Below are positions 34,455 to 45,026 of a stretch of DNA of 64,000 nucleotides, piece by piece (positions within the stretch are counted from its first letter, which is position 1; each line of letters opens with the position of its first letter). The stretch lies in the NCBI RefSeq assembly GCF_013155375.1, contig NZ_JABJQY010000002.1, positions 434,001 through 498,000 of the forward strand, in the 5' to 3' direction. The position numbers and the translations under genes are program-made. Under the pieces are notes generated by a model that ran no database searches, was not told where the DNA came from, and was given only the letters and a program-made list of their open reading frames with translations. This DNA comes from Nocardioides sp. zg-1308. GTDB lineage: Bacteria > Actinomycetota > Actinomycetes > Propionibacteriales > Nocardioidaceae.

Positions 34455-35326
34455 GCGACGCCCACGGCGGAGAGCCCCTCGGCGATGCGGGCGAAGTCGC
34501 CGACGTCGAGCACCTCGCCCCGCGCCGTGGGGTCGACGCCGGCGATCTCGAGCGCAGCGGTGGCCGCCTCCGCCGAGCCGGCGAGGCCGCGCAGGGCGGC
34601 GCGGACCTGCTTGCGCCGCTGCGCGAACGCCGCGTCGACGACGGCGAAGACCTGCTCGCGCGTCGCGGTCGTCACCGGCGGCTCCCGGCGGGTCCAGGCG
34701 ACCAGGCCGGAGTCGACGTTGGGCGCCGGCCAGAACACGTTGCGCCCGATCGCGCCGGCACGGCGTACGTCCGCGAACCAGGCCGCCTTCACGCTCGGCA
34801 CGCCGTAGGTCTTCGACCCGGGACCGGCGGCGAGCCGATCGGCGACCTCGGCCTGCACCATGACGAGCCCGCGCTCGAGGGACGGCAGCAGGGTGAGCAG
34901 GTGGATCAGCACGGGCACCGACACGTTGTAGGGCAGGTTGGCCACCAGCGCGGTGGGCGGCGGGCCGGGCACCGACTCGACCCGCATGGCGTCGGCCAGC
35001 ACGACCTCGAAGCGGTCGGCCTGCGCCGGGGCGTACGACGCGATGGTGGCCGGCAGCCGCTCGGCGAGCAGCGGGTCGACCTCGATGGCGATCACGCGCC
35101 GGGCCACCTCGAGCAGCGCCAGCGTCAGCGAGCCGAGGCCGGGGCCGACCTCGACGACGACGTCGTCGCCGGTGATGCCCGACTCGCGGACGATCCGGCG
35201 CACCGTGTTGGCGTCGATCACGAAGTTCTGCCCGCGCTGCTTGGTGGGCCGCAGGTCGAGCTCGGCAGCGAGGTTGCGCACCTCGGCCGGCCCGAGGAGC
35301 CTCGGGCCAGCCGGGTCGGTCGTCAT
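34451..35326 (-). CDS. rsmA: 16S rRNA dimethyladenosine transferase RsmA/KsgA
   Basis: A 291-residue methyltransferase that dimethylates the two adjacent adenosines near the 3' end of 16S rRNA during small-subunit maturation. [18 protein letters not shown] opens the domain, [18 protein letters not shown] binds SAM, and the catalytic [14 protein letters not shown] motif is intact. It lies 43 bases after the resuscitation-factor gene and is coupled to ispE. Confidence 0.95.
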   Translation of the reverse strand: MTTDPAGPRLLGPAEVRNLAAELDLRPTKQRGQNFVIDANTVRRIVRESGITGDDVVVEVGPGLGSLTLALLEVARRVIAIEVDPLLAERLPATIASYAPAQADRFEVVLADAMRVESVPGPPPTALVANLPYNVSVPVLIHLLTLLPSLERGLVMVQAEVADRLAAGPGSKTYGVPSVKAAWFADVRRAGAIGRNVFWPAPNVDSGLVAWTRREPPVTTATREQVFAVVDAAFAQRRKQVRAALRGLAGSAEAATAALEIAGVDPTARGEVLDVGDFARIAEGLSAVGVA

Positions 35327-35369
35327 GGCTGAACCCTAGGGGCTGGGGCGTGCCGGCAGGACCGTCGGC

Positions 35370-36650
<1,281 letters not shown>

Positions 36651-36680
36651 TCAGTCCCGATCCCGGCCAACAATCACAAG

Positions 36681-36708
36681 ACGATAACGACCGGACCCCC
36701 TGACGCAA
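36681..36708 (-). promoter_or_regulatory. Candidate promoter for rpfB-rsmA-ispE
   Basis: Read leftward, TTGCGT (36703-36708) and TATCGT (36681-36686) are 16 bases apart, a plausible vegetative pair with a long leader of about 125 bases before the gene. The call is by eye only. Confidence 0.35.
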
Positions 36709-36774
36709 ACTCGAACGGCCAAAATCGGGCGAGATCCGGGTCACCCGGGCGGGCGCAGGAGGGGCGCTCGTCCA

Positions 36775-37686
36775 TCACCAGGAGCCGCCGAAGGCGGCCT
36801 CGGTGTTGGCGTCGATCGCCCGGCAGAGCTCCTCCAGGTCGGCGTGCAGCACCTCGGCCATGGCCCGCACGGTGTGCGGCACGAGGTAGGACGCGTTGGG
36901 CCGTCCCCGCCACGGCGTCGGCGTCAGGAAGGGGGCGTCGGTCTCCACCAGCAGCCGGTCGCGCGGGGTGACGGCGAGGGCGTTGCGCAGCGGTGCGGCG
37001 TTCTTGAAGGTGACGGTCCCGGCGAAGCTGAGGTGGGCGCCCCGGTCCAGGCACCGGCGTGCGAACGCGTCGTCGCCGGAGAAGCAGTGCATCACCCAGC
37101 GCTCCGGGGCGCCCTCCTCGTCGAGGACGCGCAGCACGTCGTCGTGGGCGTCGCGGTCGTGGATCACCAGCGTCTTGCCGAGCCGCTTGGCGAGGTCGAT
37201 GTGGCGGCGGAAGCTCTCCTCCTGTGCGGCCCGGCCGTCCTCGCCGGTGCGGAAGTGGTCGAGGCCCGTCTCGCCGATGGCGCGCACCTTGTCGTGCGCC
37301 GTGGCGAGCCGCTCGATCTCCTCGAGCGCCGCGTCGAGGTCGCCGGTCGCGGCCAGTCGGGGCGCCTCGTTGGGGTGCAGCGCGACGCCGGCGACGAGCG
37401 CGTCGTGCTCGGCCGCCGCGGCGACCGCCCACCGCGCGCCCGGCAGGTCGCAGCCGATCTGCACGATCCGGGGCACGCCGACGGCGGTCGCGGCGGCGAG
37501 GGCGTCCTCGACGCCGAGCCAGTCGCCGTCGGCGATGTCGAGGTGGCAGTGGTTGTCGACGACCGGGTGCGGCAGCGGCTCGGGCGCCGGCGGGCGCTCC
37601 CGGTCGCGGCGGGCGCCCGATCCCTCCTCGGTGGCGGCGCGGCTGCGCGTCGGGCCCCCGGGCTCGGCCGGGTCAGCGGTGGACAA
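36775..37686 (-). CDS. tatD: TatD family metal-dependent hydrolase
   Basis: A 303-residue TIM-barrel metallo-hydrolase (3'-5' DNase family). All metal-site motifs are visible: DNHCHLDIAD, GVALHPNEAP, GETGLDHF, VIHDRDAHDD, HCFSGDD and ETDAPFLTP. The first 40 residues are a disordered Arg/Pro-rich extension. Starting with TTG at 37686 overlaps rsmI by 14 bases. A start nearer VVDNHCHLD is possible. It is co-directional with rsmI, a conserved neighbour. Confidence 0.9.
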   Translation of the reverse strand: MSTADPAEPGGPTRSRAATEEGSGARRDRERPPAPEPLPHPVVDNHCHLDIADGDWLGVEDALAAATAVGVPRIVQIGCDLPGARWAVAAAAEHDALVAGVALHPNEAPRLAATGDLDAALEEIERLATAHDKVRAIGETGLDHFRTGEDGRAAQEESFRRHIDLAKRLGKTLVIHDRDAHDDVLRVLDEEGAPERWVMHCFSGDDAFARRCLDRGAHLSFAGTVTFKNAAPLRNALAVTPRDRLLVETDAPFLTPTPWRGRPNASYLVPHTVRAMAEVLHADLEELCRAIDANTEAAFGGSW

Positions 37687-38503
37687 CGTCGTAGACCTCT
37701 CGCTTGGGGAGCCCGGCGCGCTTGGCGACCTCGGCGATGGCCTCCTTGCGGGTGGAGCCGGCGGCCTCGAGGTCGGCGACCGCGGCGCGCAGCGAGCCGG
37801 GGTCGCCCGCCACGGCCGGCGCTCCGCTCGATCCCTCGACCACGACGGTCACCTCGCCGCGCACGCCGTCGGCGGCCCAGCCGACGAGGTCGCCGAGCGG
37901 ACCCCGCCGGACCTCCTCGTGGGTCTTGGTGAGCTCGCGGCACACCGCGGCGGCGCGGTCGTCGCCGAACGCCTCCGCCATCGCGGCGAGCGCGGCCTCG
38001 GTGCGGTGCGGCGCCTCGAAGAACACCATGGTCCGCTCCTCAGAAGCCAGTGCGGCGAGGCGGCGACCGCGCTCGCCGGCCTTGCGCGGCAGGAAGCCCT
38101 CGAAGCAGAACCGGTCGACCGGGAGGCCGCTGACGGCGAGGGCGGTGAGGACCGCGCTCGGGCCGGGGACCGCGGTCACGCGGACGTCGTGCTCGACCGC
38201 GGCAGCCACCAGCCGGTAGCCCGGGTCGGAGACGCTCGGCATGCCGGCGTCGGTGACGAGCACGACGCGGTCGCCGGCGAGCAGCGCCTCGAGCAGCGCC
38301 GGGGTGCGGGCCTGCTCGTTGCCCTCGAAGTAGGACACGACGCGCCCCGACAGCGTGATGTCGAGGTCGGTGCACAGGCGCTTGAGGCGGCGGGTGTCCT
38401 CGGCCGCGACGACGTCGGCGCCGGACAGCTCGGCGGCCAGCCGGGGCGGCGCGTCGCCGGCCTGCCCGATCGGGGTGCCCGCGAGGACCAGGACGCCAGC
38501 CAT
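37673..38503 (-). CDS. rsmI: 16S rRNA (cytidine(1402)-2'-O)-methyltransferase RsmI
   Basis: A 276-residue SAM-dependent methyltransferase of the tetrapyrrole-methylase fold that 2'-O-methylates C1402 in the ribosomal decoding centre. VLVLAGTPIGQAGDAPPRLA, VAAEDTRRLKRL, VTDAGMPSVSDPGYRLVAA and VTAVPGPSAVLTALAVSGL are standard. It begins eight bases after the copper/PKD gene and overlaps tatD. Confidence 0.95.
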   Translation of the reverse strand: MAGVLVLAGTPIGQAGDAPPRLAAELSGADVVAAEDTRRLKRLCTDLDITLSGRVVSYFEGNEQARTPALLEALLAGDRVVLVTDAGMPSVSDPGYRLVAAAVEHDVRVTAVPGPSAVLTALAVSGLPVDRFCFEGFLPRKAGERGRRLAALASEERTMVFFEAPHRTEAALAAMAEAFGDDRAAAVCRELTKTHEEVRRGPLGDLVGWAADGVRGEVTVVVEGSSGAPAVAGDPGSLRAAVADLEAAGSTRKEAIAEVAKRAGLPKREVYDVVHR

Positions 38504-38510
38504 GGGTCGA

Positions 38511-40340
38511 TCATCGCAGGCGGACGACGAACCTCCACGTGGCGGTCGACCGGTTGCCGGCCCGGTCGAGGGCCACCAGCCGCAGGACGTGACGCCCGGG
38601 GGCCAGCGCCCTCGCCGGCCGCCACCGCACCACGTGCCGCGCGGCGTCGTACGCCAGTCCGGCCACGGGTCGGCCGTCGAGCCGCAGCACGAGGTCGCGC
38701 CGACGCAGCTGCGACTCCCGGTCCAGGACCCGCACCCGGACGGTCGGCCGCGCGGAGCGGACCGTGCCGCGCGGGGTGGGTCGGGTGATGCGGGGACCGG
38801 CCGCGTCGACGACCGGTGGGGTGACCCCAACCGGCGGGACCGGCGGGACCGGCGGGGTGGCGACGGGCGGGACGGGCGGCGTCACCGTCGGGGGCACGTC
38901 ACCGGCCACGACGACCTGCACGCTGTCGCTCACCGACCCGTGCCCGGAGTGGGCGCCGGACCCGTGGCCCACCGTCACGGTGGCCGTGTAGGTGCCGGGA
39001 GCCGCGTAGGTGTGGTCGGGGTCCGCACCGGTGCCCGTGGTGCCGTCTCCGAAGCTCCAGCTGTAGGTGAGGTCGGCGGTGCCGGGTGCGAGGTCCGCGC
39101 ACCCGATGCGCCGCGCCGCGTTGTCGGGGTCGTGCACGACGAGCGACACCGCCGACGGCCCCGCCCGCAGCGGCTTGGTGACCTCCACCAGGCCGCTCGC
39201 GCCCGCCGCGTCGGAGGTGAAGAGGGGCCAGATCTCGTTGGGCTCGGCGAACGGCTGGTCGGTGTCGAAGCGGAAGTGCGCGCCCCCGAGCTCGTCGGCG
39301 CAGGCCCGCTCGTGCACGTGCACCGCCGCGTGCCGGGCGCCCGGCTTGGTGCCGCTGACCTGCAGCGACGTGTGGGTCCTCCCCCGGCTCCGCACCATGA
39401 CGGCCTCGCCGGTCAGCGCGGGGTAGGCCTCGAGACCCACCGAGTAGGCGTGCAGGGCGCCGCGGGTGGTCACCTGCGTCGAGAAGGCCACCGCGAGCGG
39501 CGCGGCTCCCCGGGCCGGGGCGGCGAGGGCGTCGATCGTCGGCAGCGCACCGTCACCCGGCGGCGGCTCGGGGTCGGTCGGGCCGCCCTCGCCGGTGACC
39601 GTGATCGGGAACTCCTCGACCCGCAGGCCACCTCGCCCGTCGCTCACGCGGAGGCGGGCGACGTACTGGCCCGGGGTGCGGTACTCGAACATCGCGTGGT
39701 CGGTGTGGGCCACCGGACCACCCGCGCCGAAGTCCCACGAGACGGTGGGGACGTCGCCGTCGGGGTCGGCTGCGTTCGCGGTCGCGTGCACGACCAGCGG
39801 CGCCTCCCCCGAGGTCGGTGAGACGACCGGGGCGGCCGTCGGCGACGCGTTGTCGCCGGCGGGCACCACGATCACCAGCCCGGACATCGACGAGCCGTGC
39901 ATCGAGCAGATGTAGCGGTAGGTCCCGGGCTCGGTGAAGGTGCGACGCACCGGCTGCCCGCCGGGGTCGCGGTACTCCGCGAGGGGCTGGCTCCAGGAGG
40001 TCTCGGTCGTGCTCGCAGGAGGCTGCGAGGTGAGGTCGTGGCCCTGGGTGGCGCGGTCGAACTGCCACTCGACGGTGTCGCCGACCGCGATGGTGACGAC
40101 GAACGTACCGGTGTCGGCGGACTCCCAGCGGTTGAGGGTGCCGTCGTTGGGAAGCGGGTCGACCGCGTCCACCACCCACGTACGCCCGACGTCCGCCGAC
40201 GTGCCCGCAGCCGTGACGAGGGCGGTGGAGGACGACGCGACGACGACCCCGGCCAGGCCAGCCGACACCAGCGCCAGGGCGGCCAGGACCGCGCGCAGCG
40301 CGTGGCCCGGGCGGACGGCTGATCTGGCGGTGCGTGGCAT
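38511..40340 (-). CDS. Secreted cupredoxin/PKD-domain protein
   Basis: A 609-residue exported protein. A hydrophobic signal (residues 14-40) is followed by a plastocyanin-like domain whose copper ligands look complete: His101 in GHDLT, and Cys145, His148 and Met152 in CSMHGSSM. Then come PKD modules (WDFGAGGPVAHTDHAMFEYRTPGQY near 195 and WSFGDGTTGTGADPDHTY near 440). A Pro/Val/Thr-rich linker (TPPVPP repeats) and a C-terminal Ig-like domain ending RSTATWRFVV complete it. It may carry electrons or copper at the cell surface. GGGAGG precedes ATG 40340. It is divergent from a protein O-mannosyltransferase, whose substrates often contain such linkers. Confidence 0.8.
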   Translation of the reverse strand: MPRTARSAVRPGHALRAVLAALALVSAGLAGVVVASSSTALVTAAGTSADVGRTWVVDAVDPLPNDGTLNRWESADTGTFVVTIAVGDTVEWQFDRATQGHDLTSQPPASTTETSWSQPLAEYRDPGGQPVRRTFTEPGTYRYICSMHGSSMSGLVIVVPAGDNASPTAAPVVSPTSGEAPLVVHATANAADPDGDVPTVSWDFGAGGPVAHTDHAMFEYRTPGQYVARLRVSDGRGGLRVEEFPITVTGEGGPTDPEPPPGDGALPTIDALAAPARGAAPLAVAFSTQVTTRGALHAYSVGLEAYPALTGEAVMVRSRGRTHTSLQVSGTKPGARHAAVHVHERACADELGGAHFRFDTDQPFAEPNEIWPLFTSDAAGASGLVEVTKPLRAGPSAVSLVVHDPDNAARRIGCADLAPGTADLTYSWSFGDGTTGTGADPDHTYAAPGTYTATVTVGHGSGAHSGHGSVSDSVQVVVAGDVPPTVTPPVPPVATPPVPPVPPVGVTPPVVDAAGPRITRPTPRGTVRSARPTVRVRVLDRESQLRRRDLVLRLDGRPVAGLAYDAARHVVRWRPARALAPGRHVLRLVALDRAGNRSTATWRFVVRLR

Positions 40341-40509
40341 GAGGACCTCCCGAGACGATACGCGATGTCGAACGCGGTTCGCACTCTTGAACCTGGATGA
40401 GTCTCCGAGGTGACCAGCGCCACGTCAAGGGGCCACGCTCCGGCGTGGACAGCCCGGTCCGCGCGCGGACGCGGTGGGCCGGGCGCCTCTGGCTAGAGTT
40501 CGCGTCGTG

Positions 40510-42078
40510 ATGCCGAGCGCCGCCGAGCGGAACCGTCCGCGCTGGCGGTCCGAGGACCCGCTGCTCGGCTGGGTCGGCGCCATCTGCCTGGCGAGCCTGG
40601 CGTTCTTCCTGCGTCGCTGGCACCTCGGCGTCCCGCACCAGTTCTCCTTCGACGAGACCTACTACGCCAAGGACGCCTGGTCGCTGCTCCGCTTCGGCTA
40701 CGTCCGCACCTACGTCGAGGACGCCGACAAGACGATCCTCAACGGCAGCCCGATGGGGCTGTGGGAGGACGGGCCCTCGATGGTCGTCCACCCCGAGGTC
40801 GGCAAGTGGCTCATCGCCGGGGGCATCAAGGCGTTCGGGATGGACCCGTCGGGGTGGCGCATGGCGTCGGCGGTCGTGGGCGCCCTGATGGTGCTCCTCA
40901 TGTGCCGCTTCGTGCGGCGGGTGACGGGCTCCACCGTGCTGGGCCTCGTCGCCGGGCTCCTGCTGTCGATCGACGGCCTGCAGCTGGTGCTGTCCCGCCT
41001 GGCCCTGCTCGACATCTTCCTGGCCTTCTTCATCCTGTGCGGCGTGCACTGCGTGGTCGCCGACCGCCAGTGGCTGCGCGACCGGCTGGCGGCCGGCAGG
41101 TCGCGTGGGTGGTGGCGGCCGTGGCTGCTCGCCGGCGGGGTCGCCTTCGGCCTCGCGTGCGGCACCAAGTGGTCGGCGGCCTATGCGCTCGCCGTCTTCG
41201 GCCTCCTGGCGTGGCTGTGGAGCGCGGGCGCGCGTCGCGCGTTCGGCGAGCGACGACCGCTGCTCCGCTCGGTGATCCTCGACGGGATCCCCGCCTTCCT
41301 GGCGCTCGTCGGCGTGGCACTGGCCACCTACGTCGCCTCGTGGACCGGCTGGCTGATGAACGCCGACGCCTACGAGCAGGCGCTCAGCAACACGCAGTAC
41401 ACGTCGTACGGCGGCGGCCAGGCGTGGCCGACGGCCGGCGAGCCGGACGCCGAGGGCCTCGGCGAGGTCACCCAGTCGCTCCGGTCGCTGTGGTCCTACC
41501 ACCAGGACGTCTACACCTTCCACAGCCACTTCCTCGACGACTCCACCCACGTCTACGCGTCGAGGCCGTCGACGTGGCTCGTCATGGGACGACCGGTCGG
41601 GGTCGACGCCCAGACCGACATCCAGCCCGGGTCGCAGGGCTGCGACGCACCGAGCGGCTCGAGCTGCATCCGGCAGGTCCTGCTGCTCGGCAACCCGGTG
41701 GTCTGGTGGGGCGGCTGCCTGGCGATGGTCGCCTCGCTCCTGCTGTGGATCGGCGCCCGGGACTGGCGCCACGGCGTCGCCGTGATGGGCCTGGCCAGCA
41801 CCTGGCTGCCCTGGTTCCTCTACGACGACCGGCCGATCTTCTTCTTCTACGCCATCACCTGTCTGCCGTTCCTCGTGCTCTCGGTCGCCCTGGCGATGGG
41901 CCACCTGATCGGACGCTCGGACGTGCCCACCCCCCGCCGCACCTTCGGCGTGGTGGTCGCCGGGAGCTACACCGTGCTGGCTCTCATCGCCTTCGCCTGG
42001 TTCTGGCCCGTGTGGACCGACGTGCTGCTGACCAAGCCGGAGTGGGACGCCCGGATCTGGTTCCGGCGCTGGATCTGA
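40510..42078 (+). CDS. pmt: Protein O-mannosyltransferase (PMT family)
   Basis: A 522-residue polytopic membrane glycosyltransferase that moves mannose from polyprenyl-phosphate-mannose to Ser/Thr of exported proteins. The first extracytoplasmic loop holds the catalytic acidic pair in HQFSFDETYYAKDAWSLL, followed by GWRMASAVVGALMVLLMCRF. About ten hydrophobic segments follow, and YDDRPIFFFYAITCLPF near the end is typical. ATG 40510 was used. GTG 40507 is equally possible and would add one residue. The divergent placement beside rsmI is conserved in actinobacteria. Confidence 0.93.
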   Translation: MPSAAERNRPRWRSEDPLLGWVGAICLASLAFFLRRWHLGVPHQFSFDETYYAKDAWSLLRFGYVRTYVEDADKTILNGSPMGLWEDGPSMVVHPEVGKWLIAGGIKAFGMDPSGWRMASAVVGALMVLLMCRFVRRVTGSTVLGLVAGLLLSIDGLQLVLSRLALLDIFLAFFILCGVHCVVADRQWLRDRLAAGRSRGWWRPWLLAGGVAFGLACGTKWSAAYALAVFGLLAWLWSAGARRAFGERRPLLRSVILDGIPAFLALVGVALATYVASWTGWLMNADAYEQALSNTQYTSYGGGQAWPTAGEPDAEGLGEVTQSLRSLWSYHQDVYTFHSHFLDDSTHVYASRPSTWLVMGRPVGVDAQTDIQPGSQGCDAPSGSSCIRQVLLLGNPVVWWGGCLAMVASLLLWIGARDWRHGVAVMGLASTWLPWFLYDDRPIFFFYAITCLPFLVLSVALAMGHLIGRSDVPTPRRTFGVVVAGSYTVLALIAFAWFWPVWTDVLLTKPEWDARIWFRRWI

Positions 42079-42270
42079 CGCCGGCAGCACCGGCCGTCCT
42101 GGGCGGCGGGGACCCACCGGGCCAGACCACCTAGTGCACCGCGAGCGCGATTTCCGAGTTTTCGTCAAGGTGGGCCGGAATTTTGCCGACGCCCATGGCC
42201 CTCCGGCTGGCGGGGGCGGCACCATGGACAAACCCGAGCAGCTCGGGAGCGACGCCGGGAGGGGGCCGCG

Positions 42271-42501
42271 ATGGAGTCCACGATCATCCACATCTGTCTG
42301 GAGACCGAGGGAGCACCGACCCGCGGCGTCGACCGCGAGGTCGGCGAGCGCTGGGTCTGCGCGTGCGGCGACCACTTCGTCTACCGCGAGGGCTTCAACC
42401 GCTCCGGTCACGCCAGCCTCGACTGGTGGCCCGCACCGGCCGTCCCGCGACCGCGCCGCAGCGTCGTGCGCGGCCTGCTCTTCGGTCCCCGCAAGGGCTG
42501 A
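42271..42501 (+). CDS. Small hypothetical protein with CxC motif
   Basis: A 76-residue cytosolic-type protein. GGAGGGGG lies upstream of the ATG. WVCACGDHFVYREGFNRSGHASLDWW holds two Cys and a His, but too few ligands for a classic zinc finger. A basic C terminus (RPRRSVVRGLLFGPRKG) follows. I do not recognise the family. It is convergent with the next gene and leaves only 18 bases between them. Codon use looks normal for a real gene. Confidence 0.5.
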   Translation: MESTIIHICLETEGAPTRGVDREVGERWVCACGDHFVYREGFNRSGHASLDWWPAPAVPRPRRSVVRGLLFGPRKG

Positions 42502-42519
42502 GCCCGGCCCGGCCCAGGG

Positions 42520-43131
42520 TCACCAGGCGCCGGGGAACCGGTCCGACCCGGCGATGGCCAGCAGGGTGACGATCGCGGCCACGCCGGTCGCGATCAGCAG
42601 CGCGTACCCGAGGTGACGCCGTCCCGGCACGACGAGCAGGACCAGCCCGGCGGCCACGACGAGGGCCGGCAGCAGCCAGACCGGGACGACGAGCCCCGCG
42701 ACGCCCGCGACCACGGCGAGCGCCACGCCGCCGGCAGCCGCCGGGCCCAGCGGCACGGGCCGAGGCCCGCGCGGGAGGCCGACCTCGGTGACCGGTCCGC
42801 CCTCGGCGAGCTGGTCGGGTGCGAGCGCGCGCAGCAGCAGGACGACCGTCGCGGGGTCGGCGACCACGACGACGTCGCGGAAGCGGTCCGCCACCGCATG
42901 GAGCCGGACGACGGCGTCGAGCCGGTGCCCGCGGTCGGCGTCGGGATAGCTCACCGGCGTCAGCACGACCTCGGGCACCGGCGCGCGGCCGAGTCCCTGC
43001 ACCACCCGCTTCGCCTCGGCCGTCGGCGCCGTCAGCACCACGGCCGTCGAGCCCAGCCCTGCGCGCACCCGGTCGACGTCAGCAGTGCTCGCCCGCGTGC
43101 TGACCACGACGATGCGCTGGAAGTCGGCCAC
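42520..43131 (-). CDS. Predicted membrane protein of unknown function
   Basis: A 203-residue protein. Residues 1-115 form a hydrophilic alpha/beta region with a VDRVRAGLGSTAVVLTAPTAEAKR section. Residues 130-195 hold three or four hydrophobic helices. The N-terminal part somewhat resembles a nucleotide- or universal-stress-type sandwich, but no motif is firm. Starts with GTG at 43131. Confidence 0.65.
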   Translation of the reverse strand: MADFQRIVVVSTRASTADVDRVRAGLGSTAVVLTAPTAEAKRVVQGLGRAPVPEVVLTPVSYPDADRGHRLDAVVRLHAVADRFRDVVVVADPATVVLLLRALAPDQLAEGGPVTEVGLPRGPRPVPLGPAAAGGVALAVVAGVAGLVVPVWLLPALVVAAGLVLLVVPGRRHLGYALLIATGVAAIVTLLAIAGSDRFPGAW

Positions 43132-43243
43132 GACCCGACCGTAGCGCCGGGACGCGCGCGCCTCGACGCCGGTGGCCCCACGCGTACGACGACGGCGACG
43201 GGGTACGGGCCACCGTCGACCGCGCCGGGGGAGGGCCCCACTC

Positions 43244-43277
43244 GACCCCGCCGGTCAAGCAGCCGGCCGGCGGGGTC
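43244..43277. other. Stable hairpin in a divergent gap
   Basis: GACCCCGCCGG (43244-43254) pairs with CCGGCGGGGTC (43267-43277) around a 12-base loop. The neighbouring genes diverge, so a terminator is not expected here. It could be part of a 5' leader or a small RNA. No gene is visible between 43132 and 43393. Confidence 0.4.
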
Positions 43278-43393
43278 CCCCCGGGCTCACCCCCACGAGC
43301 GCCGGCGTCCCTTCCTGCGGGTGGGCGGGCTTCATGTGCCCCGATGGCGCGGGTACCTGCGGAGGAATCCTCCTCCCGCGAAAGTTGATCCCG

Positions 43394-43546
43394 ATGGCGA
43401 ACGACATCAGCGCCGGCCTGCTCATGGTCTTCGGCGTGCTGGCCGGGCTGGCGGCCCTGCTGGTCCTCCTGACCGCGATCGACCCGCAGAACAAGGCACG
43501 GCAGGCGCCCTCCCACCGGGGGCAGCGCACCCGCACCCGCCCCTGA
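43394..43546 (+). CDS. Small single-pass membrane protein
   Basis: A 50-residue protein, MANDISAGLLMVFGVLAGLA, whose hydrophobic helix spans about residues 8-28. A basic, Arg-rich cytosolic tail follows. No family is recognised. The ribosome binding site is weak. Support comes from the clean membrane-helix design and third-position GC bias, so treat it as likely but unproven. Confidence 0.5.
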   Translation: MANDISAGLLMVFGVLAGLAALLVLLTAIDPQNKARQAPSHRGQRTRTRP

Positions 43547-44086
43547 CCATCGGCCCGGTCGCCGGCTCACCCCGGCAGGTATGGACGGGGGACCGCGGCG
43601 GGGGCACGATGGAGGTCCCCGCTACACCTCGGATGCGCGAGCCGGCACACCCCCTGCCACGGCCGCGCGGGGCCCGGCCGGCACCGTCCCCCACATGCGC
43701 CGGCCGGGTCCACCGGACCCGAGGCGGTCGCCGAGCGGGAGCGGGACCGGCGGACGAGCCCGCGCCTTCATCCCAAAGTCGGGCATCGGACCACCTGCCG
43801 TCGGGTACGGCGCGGCAGGCCACCGGGTTCGGCAACAGGTGCCCGGAGGCCCAGGCCCGGGTGCTCAAGAAGCGGGCACCTGGGCCGCCCCCTCCACGCC
43901 TCCCGCCGGGCGTCTCCCCGCTCGAGGTGGTTCCTCGCGTTCGCCGGACAGGACGCCCGTCAGCCCGTAGGCTCTGCAGCGCAGGTGCCCAGGGTGCCCG
44001 CGAACGACCTGGCCCATCGGTGCGTCATCGCTGACCGTGGGGCGGTCACCCCCACATGGGGCACCCGGTCAGGGGTACGGCACGCC
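43547..44086. other. 540-base stretch without a convincing gene
   Basis: Open frames exist on both strands, but their translations are Arg/Pro/Gly-rich low-complexity sequence without domain features and lack ribosome binding sites. GGCCCAGG near 43850 and CCTGGGCC near 43889 could pair. The segment just before 44087 probably carries the promoter of the GAF-ANTAR gene. I see nothing else firm. Confidence 0.5.
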
Positions 44087-44791
44087 ATGAAGCCCATCCC
44101 CGAGACGCTCGAGGCCCTCGCCGAGCTGGACGCCCTCCACGACGACGGCACCCTCCTCGTGGGCCTCTGCCGCGCCACGGCGTCCGCCCAGCGCCTCGCG
44201 CCCGGTCTCGTCGGCGCCAGCGTCGCCTCCCGGGAGCACGGGCTCACCTTCACCCTCGTCGCGACCGACGACGAGATCGCCGCGCTCGACGGCGTGCAGT
44301 ACCTCAGCAGCGGGCCGTGCGTCGACGTCGCCGACGCGGGCGAGGGGATCGCCACGACCTCCGAGGACCTCTTCAGCGAGCCGCGGTGGCGCTCCTTCGC
44401 CCAGGCCACGGCAGCGGCCGGAGTGCACAGCACGCTCACGTTCCCGATCATGGGAGGCGCAGGCCGCCTGACCGGGACCGTGAACCTCTACGGCAGCTCC
44501 GAGCACACCTTCGACGGCAAGCACGCCCGCCTCGCCGAGGTCTTCCGCGCGTGGGCACCGGGCGCGGTCACCAACGCCGACCTCGCCTTCTCCACCCGCC
44601 TCGTCGCCGAGCAGGCGCCGGCGCTGATGCGCGAGGAGGCGCTGGTCGAGACGGCCACCGGGATCCTCGCCGCCCACCGCCGGGTCTCGGTCGAGGTCGC
44701 GCGCGAGCAGCTCGAGGACTCGGCCGCCCGGGCCGGCGTCCAGGTGAGCCGGCTCGCGCGGGTCATCATCGAGATCCACCACGACGACTGA
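44087..44791 (+). CDS. GAF and ANTAR domain-containing regulator
   Basis: A 234-residue protein with an N-terminal GAF sensor domain (about residues 20-165, including QYLSSGPCVDVADAGEGIAT). A C-terminal ANTAR RNA-binding three-helix domain follows (ALVETATGILAAHRRVSVEVAREQL to the end). ANTAR proteins act as transcription antiterminators on dual-hairpin leaders. The Ala and aromatic positions of the third helix are only partly conserved here. ATG 44087 starts MKPIPETLEALAELD. Upstream in-frame codons look non-coding. A bidirectional terminator follows. Confidence 0.85.
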   Translation: MKPIPETLEALAELDALHDDGTLLVGLCRATASAQRLAPGLVGASVASREHGLTFTLVATDDEIAALDGVQYLSSGPCVDVADAGEGIATTSEDLFSEPRWRSFAQATAAAGVHSTLTFPIMGGAGRLTGTVNLYGSSEHTFDGKHARLAEVFRAWAPGAVTNADLAFSTRLVAEQAPALMREEALVETATGILAAHRRVSVEVAREQLEDSAARAGVQVSRLARVIIEIHHDD

Positions 44792-44850
44792 GTCGCCCGG
44801 CCCGGGCAGCCCCTGATCGCCCCGAGCGGCTGGCGGGGCCGCGACGCAAC

Positions 44851-44883
44851 ACGCCCCTCGACCGGAGTCCCGGCGAGGGGCGT
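44851..44883. terminator. Bidirectional terminator between GAF-ANTAR and tRNA-Ala
   Basis: ACGCCCCTCG (44851-44860) pairs with CGAGGGGCGT (44874-44883) around a 13-base loop. It lies between converging units, and can serve the rightward GAF-ANTAR gene and the leftward tRNA gene. Confidence 0.75.
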
Positions 44884-44892
44884 TGCCTTGCG

Positions 44893-44968
<76 letters not shown>

Positions 44969-45026
44969 ATGCGCCTCACGGCGCGACGCCAAGATACACG
45001 AGCCCTCGGGGGCTCACCGAATCGGC

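Noticed and set aside
43581..43970. Open frame in the 43.5-44.1 kb gap
   Set aside because: Pro/Gly/Arg-rich translation, no ribosome binding site, no recognised features.
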